18,346 nt of DNA from Actinomycetes bacterium. Lineage in GTDB: Bacteria > Actinomycetota > Humimicrobiia > JAHJRV01. A program made the translations under genes and the position numbers. Where the stretch lies: the NCBI GenBank assembly GCA_030640275.1, contig DAOWJR010000047.1, forward strand, positions 1-18,346, in the 5' to 3' direction. Shown here in pieces: positions 6,054 to 13,729 of the stretch. The notes under the pieces were generated by a model. The model saw only the letters and a program-made list of their open reading frames with translations. It did no database searches and had not been told where the DNA came from. The stretch's first letter is position 1. Every line of letters starts with the position of its first letter.

Positions 6054-7772
6054 ATGGATACAATTATTAAGAATGCTAATATTGTCAATGTCTTCACTGG
6101 AAAAATTGAGAAGGGAGAAGTTGGAATTTCTAATGGAAAGATAGTCTCAATATCTAATGTGATAGACACTGAAGAGTTAATTAAAAAAAGTAATGATAAT
6201 GTTATTAAAGAATCCCCTAAAATTATAGATGCTGATGGTAAATATTTAATTCCAGGCCTTATAGATTCTCATGTACATATTGAGAGTTCTTATATGATTC
6301 CCACCACATTAGCTCCTCTTCTTATTAGTTGTGGAACAACTACAATAATTGCAGATCCTCACGAAATTACTAGTGTTCTTGATATAAAGGGCATACTATA
6401 CATGTTTGAAGAAGCAAAAAGAACAAAATTGAGAATTTATTTTACTATGCCTTATAGAATTTTAAAAAAGTTGATGGATGAAGGATATTACAAAAATTAT
6501 TCTCGAAGTATCATAGGTCTTGGTGAAGTTTCACCATATCTATTTTCTACAGAAGAAGAATATATTGAAGCTTGTAATTTTGCTAAAGAAAATGGATTTA
6601 TAATTGAAGGTCATTTAGGAGCCAATTATAGTGACAGAAGATTAGATGAGGCTGCTTGTTTAGGAGTTTCATCCTGTCATGAATCTATCAGTCAAGAAGA
6701 AGCTCTAAAAAAGTTAGAAAGAGGGATAACGCTAATTGTCAGAGAGGGATCAGCAGCGAAAAATCTTGAAGATATTTTAACCAATATAAAAAGTAAGGTT
6801 AAAGATGCCAGGAATATGCTTTTTGGAACAGATGATTTAGAAGTATTAGACATTTTTTCTAAGGGTCATATAGATAACTGTTTGAGAAAAGCTGTTAAAG
6901 TTGGATTAGATCCCGTAGAAGCAATACAGATGGCAACAATAAATGCTGCAAAACATTTTAAATTAGATAACAAAATTGGGAGCATAGCTCCTGGTAAAAT
7001 TGCAGATCTTGTTTTAATGAACAATTTGAGTGATTTTAAAACTGAAATGGTAATGATAGAGGGAAATGTAATTTATGAAAGTGGAAAATTTCGTCATAGA
7101 CTTCGTAAAGCTCAAATTCCATATTATCTATTGGATAGTATAAAAGTTGAAAGAGAAGTGGAGTCCAAAGACTTTGAAATTAAAACCAAAAAAGATTGCA
7201 AAAAAGCTTTAGCAAGAGTAATAGGAGCAATCGATGGTCAAATTACATCAGAGTTTATAAAGGCAGAGCTTGAGGTTGAAGATGGCAATGTTTTGAGAGA
7301 TTTAAAAAATGATATATTAAAAATAGCAGTAATTGATAGATATAAACCAGAAGGTAATGTTACCACAGGATTTATAAACTCTTTTTGTATGAAAAAAGGA
7401 GCGATTGCAACTAGTATTGCTCATGATGAACATAATATTTTAGTAGTAGGAGCAACTGATGAGGATATGGCATTAGCAGCAAATGAAATAATTGAAATGC
7501 AGGGTGGTTTAGTAGTTGTAAATGATGGTAAAGTTCTTGCAAGTGTTAATCTTCCAATTGCAGGGTTAATGACAAATCAAGGTCCTGTAGAACTTCAAAA
7601 GGATGTTTTTAATCTTCACAAGGAAGCTGAGAAACTGGGGATTGGTTTACATTCTCCATTTATGACTTTATCCTTCCTGTGCCTTCCTATTCCAGAATTA
7701 AAGATAGACACAAAAGGTATTCTTGATGTCTATAAAGGCAAATATGTTAGCCCAATCGAATCCTGTAGCTAA
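6054..7772 (+). CDS. ade: Adenine deaminase
   Basis: This enzyme deaminates adenine to hypoxanthine in purine salvage. From the ATG at 6054 the protein has 572 residues, close to the ~577 of Bacillus AdeC. The metal motif H73-V-H75-I-E-S-S follows G-L-I-D. Further family signatures are C-G-T-T-T-I-I-A-D-P-H-E-I, I-E-G-H, S-C-H-E-S, R-E-G-S-A-A-K-N and G-T-D-D. The C-terminal domain is complete, with A-H-D-E-H-N-I-L-V-V-G and P-F-M-T-L-S-F-L. A short charged insertion (about residues 38-56) sits in the N-terminal beta domain. A TTG at 6042 in the same frame would add four residues. I prefer the ATG because M-D-T-I-I-K-N-A-N-I aligns with the usual family start; neither codon has a clear Shine-Dalgarno. 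The gene stands alone and complements the methylthioadenosine phosphorylase at 9258, which releases adenine. Confidence 0.92.
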   Translation: MDTIIKNANIVNVFTGKIEKGEVGISNGKIVSISNVIDTEELIKKSNDNVIKESPKIIDADGKYLIPGLIDSHVHIESSYMIPTTLAPLLISCGTTTIIADPHEITSVLDIKGILYMFEEAKRTKLRIYFTMPYRILKKLMDEGYYKNYSRSIIGLGEVSPYLFSTEEEYIEACNFAKENGFIIEGHLGANYSDRRLDEAACLGVSSCHESISQEEALKKLERGITLIVREGSAAKNLEDILTNIKSKVKDARNMLFGTDDLEVLDIFSKGHIDNCLRKAVKVGLDPVEAIQMATINAAKHFKLDNKIGSIAPGKIADLVLMNNLSDFKTEMVMIEGNVIYESGKFRHRLRKAQIPYYLLDSIKVEREVESKDFEIKTKKDCKKALARVIGAIDGQITSEFIKAELEVEDGNVLRDLKNDILKIAVIDRYKPEGNVTTGFINSFCMKKGAIATSIAHDEHNILVVGATDEDMALAANEIIEMQGGLVVVNDGKVLASVNLPIAGLMTNQGPVELQKDVFNLHKEAEKLGIGLHSPFMTLSFLCLPIPELKIDTKGILDVYKGKYVSPIESCS

Positions 7773-7789
7773 GGTAATTATTTACAAAT

Positions 7790-7859
7790 CTGCAAAGGTG
7801 TCAGGTCTTGACATGAGACATATCAACCATATAAATCTGTTTAGTTGTGACACTAAACA
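7790..7859 (+). repeat. Two inverted repeats in the spacer after ade
   Basis: TGTCA and TGACA (7799-7813) flank GGTCT, and TGTTTAGT (7838-7845) pairs perfectly with ACTAAACA (7852-7859) around a six-base loop. The first element resembles the ends of dispersed repeats found near REP-associated (Y1) transposases in other genomes, a resemblance from memory only. The second could act as a weak terminator for adenine deaminase, although no T-run follows. Confidence 0.35.
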
Positions 7860-8003
7860 TACATAAATAAAGGTAAGGTCTTTTAGTATAACATTTCTTT
7901 AATAAAAAGCTATGAATTTAGTTAATAATTCCTTAAATTAAGTTAATTCACCATTAAAAATATTTATGAATGTGGATAATTATAAAAAAAGGAGATTTGA
8001 CTT

Positions 8004-8204
8004 ATGTCATATCCAAATTTATATGAAATAATAGTAATAGCTATATTTATTCTTATACCCATTTTAATAACTACTGCAATCATTATTTCATTTAGGTCTA
8101 TACTTAAAAAGAGAGATAAAAAATTAGATGAACTCTATGAAAAGATAATAGCTTTGGAAAGATTGCAAATCAAGGAGCAATTAAAAGAAGACGAAGAAGA
8201 ATAA
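8004..8204 (+). CDS. Small single-pass membrane protein with charged C-terminal helix, unknown function
   Basis: A 66-residue protein that I do not recognise. Residues 9-30 are a continuous hydrophobic segment (I, V, L, A, F) with no signal-cleavage motif. Residues 32-66 are almost entirely charged (K, R, E, D) with leucines spaced as in an amphipathic or coiled-coil helix, ending in D-E-E-E. A good Shine-Dalgarno, AAAAGGAGA, lies about eight bases before the ATG, which supports real translation. It converges on the GerMN lipoprotein gene 41 bp away. The layout suggests a membrane anchor with a cytosolic helix. Confidence 0.65.
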   Translation: MSYPNLYEIIVIAIFILIPILITTAIIISFRSILKKRDKKLDELYEKIIALERLQIKEQLKEDEEE

Positions 8205-8245
8205 AAAAAAGCAATGAAAAAAGTAGAAACTAATACCTTTTCTAA

Positions 8246-8845
8246 CTATTCCTTTGGACCGATGATTTCTTCATTTCTCTCAAAAATCTCTTGAATACCA
8301 ATGTGTCCCCAAAAATCTTCAATTCCTAATCCTTCAATTTCTCCTTCACTTTTTCCCTCGACAAGAATCCTAACCCTTTTTACTTGAGGAAGTTCAGTTA
8401 ATGTGTTAACAATAGAGAAAATTGCTAATGGTTCAGTAGTTGAACTGTGTGGTATCTGTTGATCAAGTATTATATCTTTACTAAAATCGGCAATTACTAA
8501 ATCCTCCTCTATATTTATTGAATTAATTTTTGTACTATTTGGAATAGTAGGACTCAAATCTTTGCTAACAGGACCCTTAATTAACTCCTCAATTAAAATC
8601 AACTCTAACTCTTTATCTAACTCTATTTCTCTAAGTTCCTCCATTAAAAAGCACTCTTTCTCTCCACATTTTGAAAAATAAAGAATTATTTCTTGTGTAG
8701 GAATTGGGGTCATTGGTTCTTCTTTAAATATAGTGTCAATTATTCTCTGGCAACCCGTAATTGAGCCTGAGATTAAAATAGTAACAAATAATATAATCAA
8801 TATCTTATTAAAATTTTTAAAATATAATTTATTAAGAATTTTCAA
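8246..8845 (-). CDS. GerMN-domain lipoprotein
   Basis: From a TTG at 8845 the protein has 199 residues. The N-terminus is a lipoprotein signal: basic K-x-x-N-K residues, then hydrophobic I-L-I-I-L-F-V-T-I-L-I-S-G-S, then the lipobox I-T-G-C with the lipidated cysteine at residue 32. The rest is a single GerMN (sporulation/germination) domain, with Y-F-S (about 51), a helix in E-E-L-I-K-G-P, I-P-N-S-T-K-I-N, V-I-A-D-F-S-K and R-I-L-V-E-G-K near the end. GerMN lipoproteins occur in spore formers and also in many non-sporulating bacteria, where their role at the cell surface is unknown. A farther TTG at 8887 would add 14 residues. I chose 8845 because AGGAAGGTGAG ends four bases before it and because the signal peptide then has normal length. 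Confidence 0.82.
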   Translation of the reverse strand: MKILNKLYFKNFNKILIILFVTILISGSITGCQRIIDTIFKEEPMTPIPTQEIILYFSKCGEKECFLMEELREIELDKELELILIEELIKGPVSKDLSPTIPNSTKINSINIEEDLVIADFSKDIILDQQIPHSSTTEPLAIFSIVNTLTELPQVKRVRILVEGKSEGEIEGLGIEDFWGHIGIQEIFERNEEIIGPKE

Positions 8846-9257
8846 CTTTCTCACCTTCCTTAAGATGAATTTTTCAGTAATCTTCAAACAATTTTTTCAT
8901 TATTACTGATGAAGTTATATGCTTTTATCTTTAATGGTTTAATATTATTTCCTTTAGAGATTTATTACTTCTATTAAAAATTTTTATTCTTATGTTTAGT
9001 ATATAATCTAATGAAAAAATATTCTAAATATTTTTACCTAGTAATTAGACTTATATTTTTGTTTTTTGGTTCAGGATTTTAGAATTAAATTTAAATATTA
9101 AATAATTAGTTGATATCTATTTTTATAATTACCATTTCTATGATTAATTTACTAACTTTTAACAAAACAATTATAATAAGATATATAGAAATATTTTTTG
9201 TTGAAAAAAATATACAAAAAACCAGGCAACATAAAATCTATATAAGGAGGCGTTTTA
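8846..9257. promoter_or_regulatory. Divergent AT-rich promoter region between GerMN gene and mtnP operon
   Basis: A region of about 410 bp that must carry promoters in both directions. TATAAT at 9172-9177 is the best -10 candidate for the plus-strand operon; its -35 (near 9149-9154) is poor. Other TATAAT hits at 9002 and 9124 lack well-spaced -35 boxes. A strong AAGGAGG at 9243-9249 serves the ATG at 9258. I saw no riboswitch fold such as a SAM or purine aptamer. Confidence 0.45.
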
Positions 9258-10061
9258 ATGAAAAACATAAAAGCTGAGATAGGAGTTTTTGGGGGAACTG
9301 GATTTTACTCATTCTTGGAAGATGTTGAAGAAGTATCAATAAAAACTCCTTACGGTGATCCAAGTGATGTAATAACTATAGGGAATATAGCAGGTGGAAG
9401 AGTTGCTTTCTTACCAAGACATGGTAGAAATCATCAGTACCCACCTCATATTATAAATTATAGAGCAAATGTATATGCTATGAAAGAGTTAGGCATCAAA
9501 AGAATATTTGGACCAAATGCAGCTGGAAGTTTAAGTGTAAATGTTAAACCAGGTGAATTTGTAATATGTGATCAATATATAGATAGAACTTCTGGAAGAA
9601 AGACAACATTTTATGATGGACCAAAGACTACACATATAAGTGGAGCAGATCCCTACTGTCCAGAGATGAGAACAATGGTTATAGAGACTGCAAAAGAGTT
9701 AAATTTACCAGTTCATGAAAAGGGAACAGTTGTAGTGATCCAGGGTCCCAGATTTAGTACAAGAGCTGAGAGTAAGTGGTTCTCTTCATTAGGTTGGGAA
9801 GTTATTAATATGACCCAGTTTCCAGAATGTCATCTTGCGAGAGAGCTTGAAATCTGTTATGTTAACATTTCACTAATAACAGATTACGATATAGGTCTTG
9901 AGGGTCATCCTGATTTAAAACCGGTAAGTCATGAAGAGGTAATTAAAGTTTTTAAAGAAAATAACGAGAAACTAAAGGAGTTAATTTTCTCATCTATTTC
10001 AAAGATTCCTGAAAAAAGGAATTGCATTTGTTCTAAAGCATTAGAAGGAGCAAGTTTTTAA
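9258..10061 (+). CDS. mtnP: S-methyl-5'-thioadenosine phosphorylase
   Basis: A 267-residue member of nucleoside phosphorylase family 2. It splits methylthioadenosine, the by-product of polyamine and other SAM-dependent reactions, into adenine and 5-methylthioribose-1-phosphate. Signatures seen are G-V-F-G-G-T-G-F (9-16), R-H-G-R-N-H (54-59), N-A-A-G-S-L (87-92), Q-G-P-R-F-S-T-R-A-E (162-171), I-N-M-T (183-186) and P-E-C-H-L-A-R-E. T-D-Y-D (208-211) carries the aspartates that select 6-aminopurines over hypoxanthine or guanine. The C-x-C pair (C256, C258) near the C-terminus matches MTAP II-type enzymes. The start ATG has a strong AAGGAGG. The stop TAA shares its last A with the ATG of the next gene, so translation is coupled. 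It leads a three-gene operon. Confidence 0.92.
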   Translation: MKNIKAEIGVFGGTGFYSFLEDVEEVSIKTPYGDPSDVITIGNIAGGRVAFLPRHGRNHQYPPHIINYRANVYAMKELGIKRIFGPNAAGSLSVNVKPGEFVICDQYIDRTSGRKTTFYDGPKTTHISGADPYCPEMRTMVIETAKELNLPVHEKGTVVVIQGPRFSTRAESKWFSSLGWEVINMTQFPECHLARELEICYVNISLITDYDIGLEGHPDLKPVSHEEVIKVFKENNEKLKELIFSSISKIPEKRNCICSKALEGASF

Positions 10062-11197
10062 TGTTAAAGCGTAATATAAAACTATTTAAAATTTTTGGAA
10101 TAGAAGTAGGTTTAAATTGGAGCTGGTTTCTAATTTTCATAATGGTAATATTTTCACTTTCAACTCAAGTTTTCCCTGGCTGGTATCCACAATTCTCGCT
10201 ACTAACAAATATAATCTTAGGTTTTATAACAGCAATATTTTTCTTTACTTCAGTACTTATTCATGAGCTTTCCCATTCAGTAGTTGCAAATTTAAGAGGT
10301 GTTACAATAAAAAGTATAAATTTGTTTATGTTTGGTGGTGTTGCTCAGATGAGTAAACCACCACAAACAGCAGTTCAGGAATTCTTAATGGCAATTGCTG
10401 GTCCGCTTGCAAGTTTTATTCTTTCAATTTTTTTTGGAATATTTTGGTTTGGATTACGATTAACTAATTTTAAATTTCTTCCAATAATTGCTTTCTTTGG
10501 ATATCTATCTCTAATTAACCTAAGTTTAGGTATTTTCAACCTTCTTCCAGGCTTTCCTTTGGACGGGGGCAGAATACTGAGATCAATATTATGGTATCTT
10601 ACAGAAGATTTTTTGTCATCCACAAGGATTGCCTCGATTTTAGGACAGATAATAGGATATGGCATGGCTGCATTTGGTTTTTTGTCAATATTTATCTATC
10701 AGCTTCAATCCTTTGGCGTTATATGGTTTATTGTCTTAGGATTGTTCCTGCAAAATTTAGCCAAAACAAGCTATAAACAAGAGATTATGAGGTCTTCTTT
10801 AGAGACAATTTTTGTGAGAGATGTTATGAGAAGAGATGTCCAAATAATAAACCCAGACATAACACTAAATGATCTGGTTAAAAACTGGTTCATGATTTAT
10901 GGATATAAGATATTTCCAGTTCTCGAGAATGGAAAAATAATTGGAACTATTAGAACTGAGGATGTGAAAATAATACCTAAAGATAGATGGTTAACAACTA
11001 AAGTTAAGGAAGTATTAAGACCTGTAAAAGATACTCAGCTTATAGATTCTAATGTAAATGTGATATATGCTATAAGTAAGATGAATGATAAGCAATTAGA
11101 TTACCTTTTAGTTACAGATCAAAATAAATTTTTAGGTATAATTTACCAGAAGGATATTATACGATATGTGAAGCTAAAGAAGGACTTTAAAATATGA
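10061..11197 (+). CDS. Site-2 protease-type intramembrane metalloprotease (M50B) with CBS pair
   Basis: A 378-residue membrane protein. H68-E69-L-S-H72 in a helix is the zinc site, and N160-L-L-P-G-F-P-L-D168-G-G supplies the third ligand (Asp168). About six hydrophobic segments span residues 18-240. Two CBS motifs fill residues 252-375, beginning V-R-D-V-M-R-R-D-V and ending with F-L-G-I-I-Y-Q-K-D-I-I-R-Y-V. This is the SpoIVFB-like group, which cuts membrane-bound substrates inside the bilayer. The CBS pair normally binds an adenosyl ligand and gates activity. It overlaps mtnP by one base and the lipid kinase by four, so the three are almost certainly co-translated. No candidate substrate is adjacent. 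Confidence 0.9.
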   Translation: MLKRNIKLFKIFGIEVGLNWSWFLIFIMVIFSLSTQVFPGWYPQFSLLTNIILGFITAIFFFTSVLIHELSHSVVANLRGVTIKSINLFMFGGVAQMSKPPQTAVQEFLMAIAGPLASFILSIFFGIFWFGLRLTNFKFLPIIAFFGYLSLINLSLGIFNLLPGFPLDGGRILRSILWYLTEDFLSSTRIASILGQIIGYGMAAFGFLSIFIYQLQSFGVIWFIVLGLFLQNLAKTSYKQEIMRSSLETIFVRDVMRRDVQIINPDITLNDLVKNWFMIYGYKIFPVLENGKIIGTIRTEDVKIIPKDRWLTTKVKEVLRPVKDTQLIDSNVNVIYAISKMNDKQLDYLLVTDQNKFLGIIYQKDIIRYVKLKKDFKI

Positions 11198-12069
11198 TAA
11201 AAACAAAGTTGATATTTGACCCTATATCAGGAGGTGGAGCAGGTAAGGAATATGTTGATGAGGTTGTTGAGAAATTAAGAAATAATAAAGTCGATGTGGA
11301 TTTGTACACAACAAAAAGTATTGGAGATGCTAAAGAAGTTGCAAAAGAAATTAAAGAAGGTGAGTTCGATGTTATAGCAGTAATGGGTGGAGATGGAACT
11401 ATAAACGAGGTTATAAATGGTCTTTTGCCCACAAATATCCCTATAAATATAATTCCATCTGGTGTTGCTAATGTTTTTGCAAATGAAGTTGGGATCTCAA
11501 GAAATCCCTTAAAAGCGTGTGAAGCCATTTATAAAGGGAATTTATATGAAGTTGACCTTGGTAAAATAAATGATAGTTATTTTCTCTCATTAGCTAGTAT
11601 AGGTTTTGATTCACATGTACTTAAAGATACACCATCTTCGCTAAAAAGGAAGTATGGAAAATTAGCTTATATATATACGGGATTAAAGACAGTTTTTTCT
11701 TATGAACCCTCACCAATATATGTGACTGTTAAAGAAAATGCTAAAAAGAAAAAATGTTATTTTATGGTAGTTGGAAATGTGAGTATTTATGGTACACCTT
11801 ATGTAAAGATGACACCCAAAGCTTCAGTAAATGATGGGCTTTTAGATGTTTGTCTTTTTAAAAAGGAAAATTTCATAAACTATTTCCGCTACTTTTTAGG
11901 TGCTATATTTAAGATACATACACAATTTCCGGATGTTGAATATTTTCAGACAGATAAGTTTTATGTTGAAAGTGAAAAACCACTTTTGGTAGAAGTAGAT
12001 GGGGATGTGTGGGGAGAACTTCCCACTACATTTTCAATCTTAAAACAAGGTTTAAGAGTTTTATTGTAA
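11194..12069 (+). CDS. Diacylglycerol kinase-like lipid kinase (DagK/YegS/BmrU family)
   Basis: A 291-residue soluble or peripheral membrane kinase of the DAGK catalytic family. The nucleotide-binding motif G65-G-D-G-T69-I-N-E is present, preceded by D-P-I-S-G-G-G and followed by P-S-G-V-A-N-V-F-A, then S-I-G-F-D, and near the end the C-terminal beta-domain segment L-V-E-V-D-G-D-V-W-G. Length and layout match the small bacterial family that phosphorylates diacylglycerol or related lipids with ATP, in phospholipid recycling. The substrate cannot be decided from sequence. The ATG overlaps the TGA of the protease gene (ATGA), indicating coupling. It is the last gene of the mtnP operon. Confidence 0.88.
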   Translation: MIKTKLIFDPISGGGAGKEYVDEVVEKLRNNKVDVDLYTTKSIGDAKEVAKEIKEGEFDVIAVMGGDGTINEVINGLLPTNIPINIIPSGVANVFANEVGISRNPLKACEAIYKGNLYEVDLGKINDSYFLSLASIGFDSHVLKDTPSSLKRKYGKLAYIYTGLKTVFSYEPSPIYVTVKENAKKKKCYFMVVGNVSIYGTPYVKMTPKASVNDGLLDVCLFKKENFINYFRYFLGAIFKIHTQFPDVEYFQTDKFYVESEKPLLVEVDGDVWGELPTTFSILKQGLRVLL

Positions 12070-12094
12070 AATTAAAAAAAATATTTTTATAACT

Positions 12095-12153
12095 TTGTCA
12101 TTGTGAGAGACGAGCTTCCTCGTTGTACTCGGAACAGGCTGCGCAATCTCATT
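12095..12153 (+). repeat. REP-like dispersed repeat (CATTG...GCAATCTC type)
   Basis: The segment starts TTTGTCATTGTGAGAGACGA and ends TGCGCAATCTCATT. From memory, it fits a widespread intergenic repeat class in bacteria that reads GTCATTGCGAG...GCAATCTC. It is clearly richer in G and C than the flanking spacer, and the two ends are roughly inverted (TTGTGAGA against GAGATTGC). It sits alone between the lipid kinase and deoC. Confidence 0.6.
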
Positions 12154-12174
12154 AAATTAGAAAGGTGTTAAAAA

Positions 12175-12843
12175 ATGATTGAAATTACTAAAAAGCAACT
12201 ATCAAAAATGATTGATCATACCAATCTAAAACCAGATGCAACTCAACAAGATATAATTAATCTTTGTAAGGAAGCGAAGAAATATGGATTTTGTGCAGTT
12301 TGTATAAGTCCTATATATGTTTCTTTGGCACATGAGTTGTTGAAAGATACGGATGTCAAAGTGGATTCAGTTGCAGGTTTTCCCTTGGGATATACATTTA
12401 CAAAGGTAAAAGCTTTTGAGACTAAAGAATTAGTAGATAGTGGTGCAGATGAAATAGATATGGTTATAAATCTCGTTGCTTTAAAACAGAAAAATTATTC
12501 TTTGGTCTTAGATGATATTAAGGCTGTAGTTAAAGCAGCTAAGGGAAAAACTGTTAAAGTGATATTAGAAACTTGTTATTTAACTGATAAGCAGATAATA
12601 AAAGCTTGCAAATTAAGCAAAGAAGCTGGAGCATACTTTGTAAAAACATCTACAGGATTCGGTCCATCAGGAGCAAAAGTTGAACATGTAAAACTGATGA
12701 GGGAAACAGTGGGAGAGAAAATGGGTGTTAAAGCAGCTGGAGGAATTAGAACTTTTGATGATGCAATAAGATTTATTAAAGCAGGAGCAAATAGGATAGG
12801 AACAAGCAGTGGAGTAGCAATCATTGAGAGGTTTGAAAAATGA
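12175..12843 (+). CDS. deoC: Deoxyribose-phosphate aldolase
   Basis: A 222-residue class I aldolase that splits 2-deoxyribose-5-phosphate into acetaldehyde and glyceraldehyde-3-phosphate, in the cytosol, during deoxynucleoside breakdown. The Schiff-base lysine is K157 in Y-F-V-K-T-S-T-G-F. The proton-relay residues D95 (E-I-D-M-V-I-N) and K186 (V-K-A-A-G-G-I-R) are present. The N-terminus has I-D-H-T-N-L-K-P. Length matches the family. AAAGGTG lies about ten bases before the ATG. The TGA overlaps the ATG of murI by four bases, an odd functional pairing that probably reflects only shared expression. Confidence 0.95.
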   Translation: MIEITKKQLSKMIDHTNLKPDATQQDIINLCKEAKKYGFCAVCISPIYVSLAHELLKDTDVKVDSVAGFPLGYTFTKVKAFETKELVDSGADEIDMVINLVALKQKNYSLVLDDIKAVVKAAKGKTVKVILETCYLTDKQIIKACKLSKEAGAYFVKTSTGFGPSGAKVEHVKLMRETVGEKMGVKAAGGIRTFDDAIRFIKAGANRIGTSSGVAIIERFEK

Positions 12844-13649
12844 TTTTGGAAAAACAAGCACCTATAGCAATATTTGATTCAGGAGTAGGTGGACTTTCAG
12901 TTTTAATTGAGATTAGAAAAATTCTACCCTATGAGAAAATAATATATCTTACTGACAAGAAAAGGCATCCTTTTGGGACTCGCTCCAAAAATGAGATAGA
13001 AAAAATTACGGATGAAATAATCAATTTTTTGATTTCAAAAAATGCAAAACTTATTGTTATTGCTTGTAATACTGCTTCTACAGTTAAATTGAATGATTTA
13101 AGAGCAAAATATAATGTTCCAATTATTGGGATGATAGAGCCCGAAGTAATTTCTCAATATATTAATGAATTTACTGGAAAATTAGCTGGTCTTATTGGCA
13201 CTAAAGCAACTGTTAGAAGCAAAGCATATAATAATGTTATTAATAAATTAAATTCAAAGGTTAATCTATATTCTAAAAGCTGTTCAGAATTAGTACCTCT
13301 TATAGAAAGTGGAGAAATTGAAGATAACAATTTCATGGAAGAATTAAAGAATTGTTTATCTCCACTTTTAAAAGTAAAAATTACAGAATTAATTATTGGT
13401 TGCACTCATTTCTCTTTCATAATCAAAAAAATAAAAGATCTTTTAGGAAGTAATATAAAATTATTTGATCCATCAAGATATGTAGCTCAATTTGTTATGG
13501 AAAAATTATCGGAAAAGAAATTATTAAATAACTCTAAGCAAATATATGAACCAGAGTATTTAGTAACAGCAAAAAAAGAAGAATTTATCACTTCAGCCCA
13601 AAAAATGACATTATTGATTTTAAACGATGCAAAGCTAATAACCATTTAA
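12840..13649 (+). CDS. murI: Glutamate racemase
   Basis: A 269-residue cofactor-independent racemase that makes D-glutamate for peptidoglycan. Seen are I-F-D13-S14-G-V-G-G-L-S, the first catalytic cysteine C76 in A-C-N-T-A-S, and the second, C188, in G-C-T-H190. The P-F-G motif (44-46) stands where most relatives have P-Y-G, and F-S replaces the usual Y-P after G-C-T-H, both mild changes. It indicates a bacterium with a murein wall. It is coupled to deoC through ATGA. Confidence 0.92.
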   Translation: MILEKQAPIAIFDSGVGGLSVLIEIRKILPYEKIIYLTDKKRHPFGTRSKNEIEKITDEIINFLISKNAKLIVIACNTASTVKLNDLRAKYNVPIIGMIEPEVISQYINEFTGKLAGLIGTKATVRSKAYNNVINKLNSKVNLYSKSCSELVPLIESGEIEDNNFMEELKNCLSPLLKVKITELIIGCTHFSFIIKKIKDLLGSNIKLFDPSRYVAQFVMEKLSEKKLLNNSKQIYEPEYLVTAKKEEFITSAQKMTLLILNDAKLITI

Positions 13650-13693
13650 CTTTGCTTCTATAATATGACCCCTATTAATAAAATTTAAAAAAG

Positions 13694-13704
13694 ATTTATA
13701 TAAA
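13694..13704 (+). promoter_or_regulatory. Archaeal-type TATA element before the amidotransferase gene
   Basis: TTTATATAAAT, preceded by a run of A (AAAAAAGA), lies 26-36 bases upstream of the ATG at 13730. That is the geometry of an archaeal TATA/BRE promoter with a leaderless or nearly leaderless transcript. No Shine-Dalgarno is present (AAGATATT precedes the ATG). In this AT-rich DNA a chance match is quite possible. Confidence 0.3.
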
Positions 13705-13729
13705 TATTTTAATCACATTGTAAGATATT

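Noticed and set aside
8909..8977. A 22-codon ATG reading frame in the spacer before mtnP.
   Set aside because: It has no Shine-Dalgarno, is made only of AT-rich codons and is short enough to arise by chance; it also lies in the divergent promoter region.
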